The position numbers and the translations under genes are program-made. DNA of 64,000 bases from contig NZ_AP021861.1 of the NCBI RefSeq assembly GCF_009177095.1, forward strand, positions 3,330,501-3,394,500, read 5' to 3'. Of the stretch, positions 56,894-64,000 are shown piece after piece. The DNA comes from Lacipirellula parvula. Lineage in GTDB: Bacteria > Planctomycetota > Planctomycetia > Pirellulales > Lacipirellulaceae. Position 1 is the first letter of the stretch, and the number at the start of each line of letters is the position of its first letter. The notes beneath the pieces were generated by a model. That model had not been told where the DNA came from, did not search any database, and saw only the letters and a list, made by a program, of their open reading frames with translations.

Positions 56894-57424
56894 ATGCCGC
56901 CCCACGAGGCGTTGCCGCTGATCGCAACGCCAACAGCCACAGCCCTGAAACAACCGGCCGAGCTTGTGCCCTCGGTCGATAGCGGCGATCCAGTGGAAAA
57001 CGCCGTCGAAGTCGACGAATCAGAACGCTCCTCAGCAGCTGAGATGCCGATCGATCTGCCGACCGCGCTTGCGATTACGACGGGGCAAAATCCTCGGGTC
57101 GCGTTCGCTCAGCGGTGAATTCAGGAGTCATTCGCCAAGCTTGAGGCCGCCAACGTGCCGTGGATCCCGACACAGCGGGCCGGCATGAACTACAACAAGT
57201 ACAAAGGCGCCCTGCAAGACGTTGCCGGCAACGTGATCGAGACGAGTCGCGGCTCGGTTTACAACGGCCTCGGCGCCCAAGCCGTCGGCGCCACCTCGCC
57301 TGCGGTACCGGGCTTGTCGATGAACTTCCAACTCCGCGACGCCATTTACCAGCCGCGAATCAGCGAACGGCTCCTCGCCGGCGGCCCTGGGGACGCCTCA
57401 AGCTCCCGCCATCGGCGTTTCTGA
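56894..57424 (+). pseudogene. TolC-family outer-membrane protein relic
   Basis: The first part reads MPIDLPTALAITTGQNPRVA, the N-terminal helix of planctomycete TolC-like proteins, and ends at an in-frame TGA (57116). The frame continues as IQESFAKLEAANVPWIPT, RAGMNYNKYKGALQDVAGNV, and VPGLSMNFQLRDAIYQPRI, then degrades. About two thirds of the usual 500 residues are missing. It is not next to the intact RND genes at 27-32 kb. Confidence 0.7.
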
Positions 57425-58104
57425 ACATTTTAGTTTAGCGTTACCACTTGCACGCTTAGGTCGCCCCGACGTACGCAGCAGTTCTCGCCCAGTGGGTCGG
57501 TACACCGTTCGGGTAGTTTGACTTAACTACAATGGAAGGAACGTCTCCCTTCGCGGCTAGGGCAGCAGAGGCTGCTCTGGTTCGCAGCTGGTTGTGCGGA
57601 CGCCACGACGCCCCATTCCCGCTCCAAGGAATAAGTTCGGTTGTCTAGCTGGCGGATTGTCACGCTGGCAGGAAAAGCAAGGAGAGCAAGCGAAGGGCGA
57701 GCCGTGGAAGAAAATTTCCTCGTAGGGGACGTTCCCGCGACGGAAGTCACCGCTTCTTAACCAGTAGGTTCATGGTTCCAGTGCATGGATTGACTGACCG
57801 AAGAACGCAAACTGATTCGCGATTCCCTACAGTGCAATACACCGGCAGTCCGCGGCACGCTGAGGGGCCACGCCTCGGTCTCTGGTTCAGTGGCGAAATT
57901 TAGCCGGAGGCCAAACGCAAAGTGCAAATCCGCCAGTTAAACTTGGTTGCCAAACGGGGAGAAACTGGGGATTATGTTGGCAGTGCTAACGCAATGTTGG
58001 TGAACGCCAACTGCGATGTTAGTTTGACCAATCCCCTTTTTCTGTAAGGCTTTGCAACACATTCGCACTGCGATCACGATATAGATGACGTCGCGCTGTA
58101 TCCG
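57425..58104. other. Non-coding stretch before the tRNA-Leu fragment
   Basis: No gene seen. Imperfect ATGTTGG...AACGC repeats occur near 57973-58022. This region borders the presumed att site and may be old element sequence. Confidence 0.35.
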
Positions 58105-58157
58105 ACTCAAAATCCAGTGCCCGCAAGGGCGTGTCGGTTCAAGTCCGACCTCCGGTA
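58105..58157 (+). other. 3' fragment of a tRNA-Leu(CAA), presumed attachment site
   Basis: The sequence contains an anticodon loop CTCAAAA (58106-58112, anticodon CAA), a class II variable arm GCCCGCAAGGGC (58119-58130), and a perfect T-arm GTCGG-TTCAAGT-CCGAC (58133-58149). The acceptor 3' strand CTCCGGT and discriminator A follow (to 58157). No matching 5' half (acceptor, D-arm) is found upstream. Such tRNA 3' tails are the classical product of integrase-mediated insertion. Confidence 0.7.
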
Positions 58158-58268
58158 CTTCCCGTCTTTTCTAGGGTTTTTCGAGCTTACTTTGGACCGT
58201 GGCCGCTGACTTTGGGGTCAGCAATCTACGCCCGGTTCTACGCCTCACAGCGTGAAGTAGGCTTGAGC

Positions 58269-58802
58269 ATGGCTGGAAAACCCTCAAAACCGTATGCGTC
58301 CTACCCCCTCTACGCGCACGCCGGCGGCGTGTGGGCGAAGAAGATTCTGGGTAAGGTCCACTACTTTGGACCGTGGAGCGATCCTCAAGGCGCACTCGAA
58401 TCGTACCTGGAGAAACGCGACTATCTCCACGGCGGCCTGGAGCCACCAACGATCGCCGAGTCCGTGGGCGAGTTGATCGAGTCGTTCCTGGATCACAAGC
58501 GAGCCCACTTAGCGACGGGTGACATCACCCGGGTCACGTTTCGCGAGTACGAGACGACGTGCGACGTGATTCGCGCTCACTTTGGGAAGTTCGCCGCGCT
58601 CTGCGACACCTGCGAGGTGACGAAACACGGGTTCTACTCACTCCGGCGAACCTTCGAGACCATCGCGACGACTGCGAGCGTGTCGCAGGCAGCAATCGAC
58701 CATATCATGGGCCACGCCCGCAACGATATGGCCAGCGTCTACCGTCAGCAGATATTCGACCAGCAGCTGAAGGAGTGCGCGGACCACGTTCGCGCATGGT
58801 AA
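58269..58802 (+). pseudogene. Tyrosine recombinase with internal deletion
   Basis: From ATG 58269 the N-terminal arm-binding part is intact (GKVHYFGPWSDPQGALESYL, ESVGELIESFLDHKRAHL), and a core-binding piece VIRAHFGKFAAL follows. It then jumps straight to the C-terminal catalytic end: HGFYSLRRTFETIA, HIMGHARNDMASVYRQQI (H-x-x-R replaced by H-x-x-x-x-R spacing, then HIMGH and Tyr). The region with the first catalytic Arg, roughly half the protein, is missing, leaving 177 residues of about 390. It sits 110 bp after the tRNA-Leu fragment. Confidence 0.8.
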
Positions 58803-58888
58803 GTGAACGCGACCTGTCACTCCAGAAGGATGAGTCAGTGGCGGTATATAGTAATCTGTAAATAGATAAATCGTCGTGGCATGAATAC

Positions 58889-59065
58889 TTGCGGAACGGT
58901 CCTCGCTACAAGTTCGAATTACCATCCGGCGCGAAAGGAGCGTTTTCGCGGTATGAAGTCGTTTTTGAGTTGGCGAGCGACGCAGACTCGGCCGAACTTC
59001 AACGCGCCCGCCAATTTCTGCAAGCCCTTCAACCAAGGCAGGTGACAATTGAGGATGACAAATAG
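58889..59065 (+). CDS. Short possible protein
   Basis: From TTG 58889 to the TAG at 59063 a 58-aa reading frame has good composition (YKFELPSGAKGAFSRYEVV, then AELQRARQFLQALQPRQVT). It reads like the end of a small protein whose 5' part is altered. There is no ATG start; low support. Confidence 0.3.
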   Translation: MRNGPRYKFELPSGAKGAFSRYEVVFELASDADSAELQRARQFLQALQPRQVTIEDDK

Positions 59066-59175
59066 CTAAATTGGGATGGCGATAAGTTTGCGGCCGGGAA
59101 GCGGGACGGTAGAGTGGCGGGGGTGATTCAGTCGCTAGTTGTCTTTGCTACACCGGTCTACGAAGAGAGTGCAAC

Positions 59176-59433
59176 ATGCGATTTGACGAAGCAGCGGCCA
59201 GATTGGAGATCGAACTGGTTAGGCCGGATGCGTTTAAGGCTGCGCTCGCGTTTGCTTGCGACCTTGAAGATGCCGGAATGTCGCAGGACGATTTATTTCG
59301 GGCGTGCGACGAGTCGAGAGAGCAGCATCATTCGGATGCTGATGAGCGAAAGTACGACGCCATCCTTGACGTGATGGACAGGATTACGGGCTGGTGTCAT
59401 CCGCGCCTCAAGTTATTCCCGGATGAAGGGTAA
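59176..59433 (+). CDS. Small hypothetical protein
   Basis: 85 aa, helical and acidic (RFDEAAARLEIELVRPDAFK, then DLEDAGMSQDDLFRACDESR). The starting ATG 59176 is preceded by GAGAGTGCAAC. No family is recognised. It lies within the integrase-flanked region. Confidence 0.5.
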   Translation: MRFDEAAARLEIELVRPDAFKAALAFACDLEDAGMSQDDLFRACDESREQHHSDADERKYDAILDVMDRITGWCHPRLKLFPDEG

Positions 59434-59482
59434 TCTCGTTTTCCCGCCGCCTTCGGCGCCCGCAGGGATGAGCGGGCGAAGA

Positions 59483-59812
59483 TCACCACCTGTGGGGCTC
59501 TTGCTCGACAAGTGCCTCTGGAAATAACGCCTGTCCTTTCGCCACAAGTCCGTCAGAGCAATTTCGCTGCAGGAGTACGACTCCGTAGCTGTCGTCGCCG
59601 AGCAACAACCGAAAGTAGCCAGGCGCGAATTGAGGCTTGTGATGGCCGTCAGCCCAATTCGAATTCATCCAATAGATTTCCGAGAGCGTGAGGCCGCGGG
59701 CGTCGCTAAGGAACGCTCTGCGTTGGTACACGATGCTCCATTGCCACGCGATCACCGCCACGATTGCCGTGGCGGCCAGTGCAACTCGCATTGTGAAGCG
59801 AGGGCGGGGCAT
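59483..59812 (-). CDS. Small membrane-anchored protein, unknown
   Basis: 109 aa with an N-terminal transmembrane segment (MRVALAATAIVAVIAWQWSI, about 8-27) and a soluble domain (about 30-109) including RGLTLSEIYWMNSNW. Planctomycete genomes contain many such short anchored proteins of no assigned role. It is 69 bp downstream of the DUF5685 gene on the same strand. Confidence 0.5.
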   Translation of the reverse strand: MPRPRFTMRVALAATAIVAVIAWQWSIVYQRRAFLSDARGLTLSEIYWMNSNWADGHHKPQFAPGYFRLLLGDDSYGVVLLQRNCSDGLVAKGQALFPEALVEQEPHRW

Positions 59813-59881
59813 TATGTTCGCCTTTAAAGTTCAAGACGATCCATCGCCATTATAACCAGTCGCTGGTACTTCAATCAGAGG

Positions 59882-60865
59882 TTAAGTGCAACAGTAGTTT
59901 AAGCCCAAGCAACAGCAGCACAGGCAGCCGTAAACCGCCGGAGTGCACTCCTTGTCGTCGAACGCAACCACGCCATGCTCACACGGAACGTAACACCTTG
60001 TACTGAGCGTTATGAATTCTGGAAGTGGCCGTAAGTAGCCCAATAGATGAGCTGCAATGGCATTCCAGCGCAGGTGTGTAGCGTTATCAAGCGTTCGGAT
60101 GACGCCACTGGCGGAAGCAAGGCAGTTCTCGATGAACCTCAATGCATCTCCTCGAACAGTCTGCGGCATTGAGGCAGCCTTGGCAGCTTGTACACACAGT
60201 GGGTTGTAGCTGCCTTCCAGATCTTTCTCATAGTCTCTGAAAGCATCGATCGCGTATATCGTAGCTCCGAGCGCGGCCCCCAATGCTTCTCGCTGCTCGA
60301 ATGAGAAATCCGCACGTGGCGCACCGAGCCTATGAATTTCATGCACAACGGCAGCATAAGCCTGAGCAGTCGGCGCTGCTGCGCATTCGAGCTCTGATTC
60401 GGAGCGTGCTTCTAAAACGCATTGCTCTTCCAAAGCCGATCGCAGCCGATTGGTGTCTGCACCGACTTGCTGAAGTTTCTGAGACGATCGATTGAAAGTT
60501 CTCTGATACGTAGCGTTAACGATTGCATTGCGCCAGTTGCGTTGGTCTCGCTCATCGTCCTGCAATTTCACTCCAAGTGTAAAGGCTGAAATTGCTGCGA
60601 GGTACTTAAGGAGAGGGGGGAGACCACCCTGTCTAACGCGCCCCGCTCCGCCTCGCAGGCAATTGCCTCGATTGAACGGCATCTCTCTGGTTTCTCCCGT
60701 TGTGAGAAGCCAAGCCAACGTAGCGATGTCATGGACCACCAGTAGGCGCGAAGGGAGTCCGTATTCGGCCGCTAGCGCTCCGCAAAGGTTGCAGTAAATG
60801 GACGAATATGCAACACGGTCGCGACCATGAAGCTCGCGATAGGCGGGTTTCAGAATTCCAAACAT
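59882..60865 (-). CDS. DUF5685-family protein with isoprenoid-synthase-like Asp motifs and Cys-rich tail
   Basis: 327 aa from ATG 60865 (GGGGACTCTAC upstream; MFGILKP is the family N-terminus, so the longer ORF to 60958 is unlikely). A YCNLCG motif lies at about 24-29. The all-helical body holds DDERD (103-107) and DAFRDYEKD (207-215), spaced like the two Asp-rich metal motifs of squalene/phytoene synthases. The C-terminus is extremely Cys-rich (GCLCCCCLGLNYCC). Divergent from an XRE regulator by about 100 bp. Catalysis is inference only. Confidence 0.7.
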   Translation of the reverse strand: MFGILKPAYRELHGRDRVAYSSIYCNLCGALAAEYGLPSRLLVVHDIATLAWLLTTGETREMPFNRGNCLRGGAGRVRQGGLPPLLKYLAAISAFTLGVKLQDDERDQRNWRNAIVNATYQRTFNRSSQKLQQVGADTNRLRSALEEQCVLEARSESELECAAAPTAQAYAAVVHEIHRLGAPRADFSFEQREALGAALGATIYAIDAFRDYEKDLEGSYNPLCVQAAKAASMPQTVRGDALRFIENCLASASGVIRTLDNATHLRWNAIAAHLLGYLRPLPEFITLSTRCYVPCEHGVVAFDDKECTPAVYGCLCCCCLGLNYCCT

Positions 60866-60971
60866 CGTAGAGTCCCCGACGAGATGAAAAGCCTCAGCCA
60901 GCTCCACGATATCCATATTTGGGATATTCTCAAGCGGGATATATCGTCGCGGCCACATTCAGGCCCGCGAC

Positions 60972-61220
60972 ATGGAAAAGCAGATTCACAGCCGAGAGCA
61001 CAAAATTCTCGTTTCTCTGCTGCGCGAACTCCGAAGTAAGGCGGGATTACGCCAAATTGACATGGCAAAAAAGCTGAAACGCCACCAGTCGTTCGTCAGT
61101 AAACTCGAACTCGGAGAACGGCGAATCGACGTTTTGGAGCTCCGAGAGATCTGTAAGGCGATTGGGACGCCGTTTCTCGATGCAGTGGCGGAACTGGACC
61201 GACGATTGCGACGTGCGTAA
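60972..61220 (+). CDS. XRE-family DNA-binding protein
   Basis: 82 aa, one helix-turn-helix domain: LRELRSKAGLRQIDMAKKLK (helix 1-2), RHQSFVSKLELGERRIDVLE (recognition helix and helix 4), and ICKAIGTPFLDAVAELDRR. It probably autoregulates or controls the divergent DUF5685 gene, since their starts are 106 bp apart. Confidence 0.85.
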   Translation: MEKQIHSREHKILVSLLRELRSKAGLRQIDMAKKLKRHQSFVSKLELGERRIDVLELREICKAIGTPFLDAVAELDRRLRRA

Positions 61221-61652
61221 CTTTTTGACCTGTCGCGCCGAAAGTACGGAATTTCCGCTGCGGTCGGGCTCGGCAAAACCCCGCTTGGTTGACCACTACA
61301 TTGCGGCCCTCGCAGTTCCGTGTAGTCCGCCCCATCTGCGGAAGTTTGCCAGCTAAATCCGCCTCATAAACGTGTCACAAACATATGCGGGGAATTTAGT
61401 GGTCGGCCATCAGCGTGACCGCACCCACAATTGCTAGCTGAAAGAGTCGCACCTACACTTCTCGACTCTACGCGTTCGCTAGTATTTCCCCAGCAACGCA
61501 GTCGGATTAGATCTATTCGGAGTCCAATTCGCGTAGGTTGGTATGCAGGGGGCGTCCACGCTTGTTAATGGGATTCTCCGTCACCGATGAGGTGTGGATC
61601 GCATCGCGATAATACCAGCGCATGATGTTTAAAAAATTAAACGCATCAGCCA
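61221..61652. other. Intergenic gap, no gene seen
   Basis: No supported gene. It lies between the XRE gene and the 474-aa orphan and includes an AT-rich TTTAAAAAATTAAA run near 61627, possibly promoter DNA. Confidence 0.35.
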
Positions 61653-63077
61653 ATGAGTGAGGCAATTGTGACAGACTCCACGACACCACGTTGGGGGACG
61701 ATACATTTCCCAAGTGACGATGGTGAGTTGCCAGCAATCAAGTTCGTCCCGAATACCCGCAGTGTAAAGAAGTTCCGTTGGTATCCGGAGGACGAGTTGC
61801 GATGTGGTTTTCCGGAACATGTCGAGCCGAAGTTTTTGTTGATCGAGAGGGAGGGCGCCTTAGCAGCGATAGTGCCGCTCGACGACGCGGCGGCGAAACG
61901 CGAGCCGCTCCATCTTTTCTTCCACATGGTCTGGCATTACGGGCGGGAAATATTCGCTCGAGAGAACCCAGAGGCCTGGAGCGACTATGCGAACGATTCG
62001 TATTCAATTATGTGGTTTCTTTTTCGTCGGTTTCATCGGACCAAGTCCTACTCTTCGCGGCGATTCAACACGCGAAAAGACTATCTAAACGGGCGAGGCG
62101 AAGTGATTCTTCCCTGGAATGAGGGAGACTCAGCCTCATCGCGGCACGACTCAAAGCTTAACAGGGAGCTCTTGGGGCCGGGAGCTGCGCGTGCGATGCA
62201 ACTCGGTGTGTCTAGCAAAAAGTACGCACAGAAGCTGCACTACGGAATGTCTGCGGCAGCGAGGAGACACCCATGGGTGGCTAGTGATACGAGCGCGGGG
62301 GCGGAGCTAGTTCGTGACGCATTGTTAGCTCGGCAAAACAGCCCTGATCTGGACGATGTGTCCCGATCACTCATTGAAGAGAGGCTTATTAAGGCACTTG
62401 TCATTGCGGCTAAATCAAAGCGAGATATCGCAACGTTCGATAAATGGCTCTTGGGTAGTGGCAACACGTTAGCCAAGCAGCTATCAAGGCCATTGAAGGC
62501 TAGTGAAGGTGATGCGATTGCGCTGGTGCACCGCTACCTCGACGAGCAGGGCATCTGCGCCATGAAGTACCTATCGCCATTGGTACAAGCCTTAATGACT
62601 GATGTCGAACGCGGCCTCGATGAGGCAGGAGTACCTTTCGATCGCGTCCTGTTCCGTACGCTCTACTACCCAATGGCTTACTTTGACAATTTGCCACTGA
62701 TTTTTTTGCGTGAGAAGCTGGAATTCTTCGAGGGCACCATCGAGTCGCTTCGAGTTCGCGATGAGAGCGCCGTTACTGAATTCCATACGATGCTCTGGTT
62801 CTACTCTCGCATGGTGGAAGAGAGACGTCGGGTCGACCGAGAGCGAAGTCCTTCGAGAGCACTTCGACGAGGCGGAGCGGAATCAGCAGCTTCGACTGGA
62901 ACATCGCCCCGCAGCGACATTGATGTTGAGCGTCTGATCGAGATGCTGGTCGCTGATGGAACGTTGGATTGCGAATGCGATTCGTCAGAATGGCTCTGCC
63001 TTTCCTGTCAGGCGCAGTCGATGTCTTTCCGCTGTAAAAACTGCCATTTGACCTGCAAGTTCGGTGAGTCTCGGTAA
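61653..63077 (+). CDS. Orphan 474-aa protein with C-terminal zinc ribbon
   Basis: No family recognised. The protein has a first part rich in Trp and aromatic residues (about 35-145; KKFRWYPEDELRCGFPEHVE, DSYSIMWFLFRRFHRTKSYS), a helical central section (about 150-400) and an RSPSRALRR-type basic linker (about 403-420). It ends with four Cys pairs or near-pairs (CEC, CLSC, CKNC, CKFG) typical of a zinc ribbon. It stands next to an excisionase-like gene and an integrase, so it is likely cargo of a mobile element; a role in element biology or defence cannot be shown from sequence. Confidence 0.6.
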   Translation: MSEAIVTDSTTPRWGTIHFPSDDGELPAIKFVPNTRSVKKFRWYPEDELRCGFPEHVEPKFLLIEREGALAAIVPLDDAAAKREPLHLFFHMVWHYGREIFARENPEAWSDYANDSYSIMWFLFRRFHRTKSYSSRRFNTRKDYLNGRGEVILPWNEGDSASSRHDSKLNRELLGPGAARAMQLGVSSKKYAQKLHYGMSAAARRHPWVASDTSAGAELVRDALLARQNSPDLDDVSRSLIEERLIKALVIAAKSKRDIATFDKWLLGSGNTLAKQLSRPLKASEGDAIALVHRYLDEQGICAMKYLSPLVQALMTDVERGLDEAGVPFDRVLFRTLYYPMAYFDNLPLIFLREKLEFFEGTIESLRVRDESAVTEFHTMLWFYSRMVEERRRVDRERSPSRALRRGGAESAASTGTSPRSDIDVERLIEMLVADGTLDCECDSSEWLCLSCQAQSMSFRCKNCHLTCKFGESR

Positions 63078-63215
63078 AGCTAGCACGACCTGCAGTGGCA
63101 TCGTTCATTGCCAATCCTACGAGAACTCAAGGTAATTCCGCTTGAAACGGCGGAGTTAAAGCTTCGTCCGGTATTCCCCTCTTAGTTGGCACACATGCTG
63201 ACTCAGGAGGCCTCA

Positions 63216-63461
63216 ATGCCAGCAAAATCAAGTTCTCAGGGCGACGGAACACGCCCGACCTTTTTCGTAGGCGGAGTCATTTCGATTCACGAACTCTACA
63301 GCGTCGATGAGGCGAAGCGCCGTCTCGGGTGGACGGATTCCGCCTACCGCGCGGCGACTAGGCGCGGACTAAACGTCATGGAGAGCGGCAAGCGCCGTTA
63401 CATCTCCGGGCAAGAGATTATCCGGTTCCTCTCTTCGGAATCGAGCAAGTCAAGCCAGTAG
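63216..63461 (+). CDS. Excisionase/MerR-like DNA-binding protein
   Basis: 81 aa from ATG 63216 (GGAGGCCTCA upstream). The sequence ISIHELYSVDEAKRRLGWTD then SAYRAATRRGLNVMESGKRR resembles the winged helix of excisionase-family proteins. It precedes the integrase gene by about 70 bp, the usual xis-int order, and may direct excision or regulate int. Confidence 0.7.
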   Translation: MPAKSSSQGDGTRPTFFVGGVISIHELYSVDEAKRRLGWTDSAYRAATRRGLNVMESGKRRYISGQEIIRFLSSESSKSSQ

Positions 63462-63528
63462 TCAGCTTGGCTCCATCTTTCACAAGCGTCGCCCGTCTGG
63501 GGGGAACGCTGCTTTCCTGTAGGCAACC

Positions 63529-64000
63529 ATGAACCTAAATCCGATCGTGCGCGCTGTGAAATACAGCGACCGCAAAAACTATCTTCTGGTGTATATCGAC
63601 CCCCGCAGTGGGAAGAGAGTCTCGCGTTCAGCAAAAACGGCGAATCGTCGTGAAGCCGAACGTGAAGCAGCCCGATGGGAGGCCGAACTTCAAGAAGGCA
63701 TTCATGCTACTTCTAACAACATGTCATGGGAGGCATTCCGCGAGCGATACGAGCGACAGGTCTCGCAAGAGCAGGCTCCGAAGACGCTTCAAAAGGTCAT
63801 TAGTGTGTTCAATTCAATCGAAGCGATCTGCCGTCCGCGTCAACTCGGCGATCTCTCAGATCTTCGATTGGCCTATTACAAAGACGAGCTGCTCCGAACG
63901 AGTAGCGTCAATACGGCTGTCAGTTATCTGGCTCACATGCGAGCTGCGTTGAACGCAGCCGTGGAGTGGGGAGTGATCAGCCACGCGCCAAAGCTACCCC
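63529..64000 (+). CDS. Tyrosine recombinase/integrase (partial, cut by window edge)
   Basis: The ATG at 63529 starts a frame open to the window end. The first 157 residues are the arm-type DNA-binding domain (YSDRKNYLLVYIDPRSGKRV, SRSAKTANRREAEREAARWE) and the core-binding SAM-like domain (SWEAFRERYERQVSQEQAPK, SVNTAVSYLAHMRAALNAAV). The catalytic R-H-R-Y part lies beyond the window. It follows an excisionase-like gene. It differs from the deleted integrase at 58269. Confidence 0.8.
   Translation, partial: MNLNPIVRAVKYSDRKNYLLVYIDPRSGKRVSRSAKTANRREAEREAARWEAELQEGIHATSNNMSWEAFRERYERQVSQEQAPKTLQKVISVFNSIEAICRPRQLGDLSDLRLAYYKDELLRTSSVNTAVSYLAHMRAALNAAVEWGVISHAPKLP

Noticed and set aside
1-64000. 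CRISPR arrays and rRNA genes
   Set aside because: No regularly spaced repeats and no rRNA-like sequence were seen anywhere in the window.

Overview
The window looks like chromosomal DNA of a planctomycete, most likely a Pirellulales-type organism. The evidence is a PEP-CTERM protein, an ECF sigma factor translationally coupled to a Ser/Thr kinase, a VTC/DUF4956/CotH gene set, a FAD reductase/type III polyketide synthase operon, very small hypothetical proteins, and frequent TTG/GTG starts. The assignment rests on gene content only; no rRNA is present.

Layout. 1-5 kb is a signalling block on both strands: a BLUF light sensor (cut by the window edge), a receiver plus histidine-phosphotransfer protein without an ATPase domain, an NtrC-like regulator whose AAA+ motor is badly degraded, and a receiver-HD-GYP protein. 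5.9-8 kb is a fasciclin / ECF sigma / anti-sigma operon resembling the mycobacterial SigK-RskA-MPT70 arrangement. 8.5-17.1 kb is a decayed accessory region: two broken IS3-family copies, a subtilase pseudogene, an ArdC fragment, a ParA/ParB-like pair, a replication-initiator remnant and an integrase remnant, best read as an integrated and eroded plasmid. 17.7-32.8 kb is rich in metal and ion transport: a P2-type ATPase, a P1B-type ATPase with an alcohol dehydrogenase relic between them, a CzcB/CzcA efflux pair, and two intact plus one broken VIT/CCC1-type transporters (one at 8.9 kb). A PEP-CTERM protein, a GH130 enzyme and an arsR gene broken by an IS200 relic are interspersed.

33-38 kb holds a NnrU/MddA-like membrane methyltransferase with a YceI protein, and a divergent three-gene operon (methyltransferase, FAD reductase, type III PKS) with 4-bp ATGA overlaps. 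38-49 kb holds an amine-oxidase-like protein, a frameshifted DUF2294 gene, DUF4142, DUF1003 and NlpC/P60-like proteins, and a phosphoketolase-acetate kinase operon (acetyl phosphate to acetate plus ATP), followed by a wrecked RsbRD-type sensor kinase. 49-56 kb is a minus-strand block: ECF sigma, Ser/Thr kinase, VTC domain protein, DUF4956 membrane protein, CotH protein.

57-64 kb looks like an integration hot spot. It has a TolC relic, a 3' fragment of tRNA-Leu(CAA), an internally deleted tyrosine recombinase, small unknown genes, a DUF5685 protein divergent from an XRE regulator, a 474-aa orphan with a C-terminal zinc ribbon, and an excisionase-like gene followed by an integrase that runs off the window. 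Pseudogenes are unusually frequent between 10 and 58 kb. Most have two or more independent lesions, which favours real decay over sequencing error.
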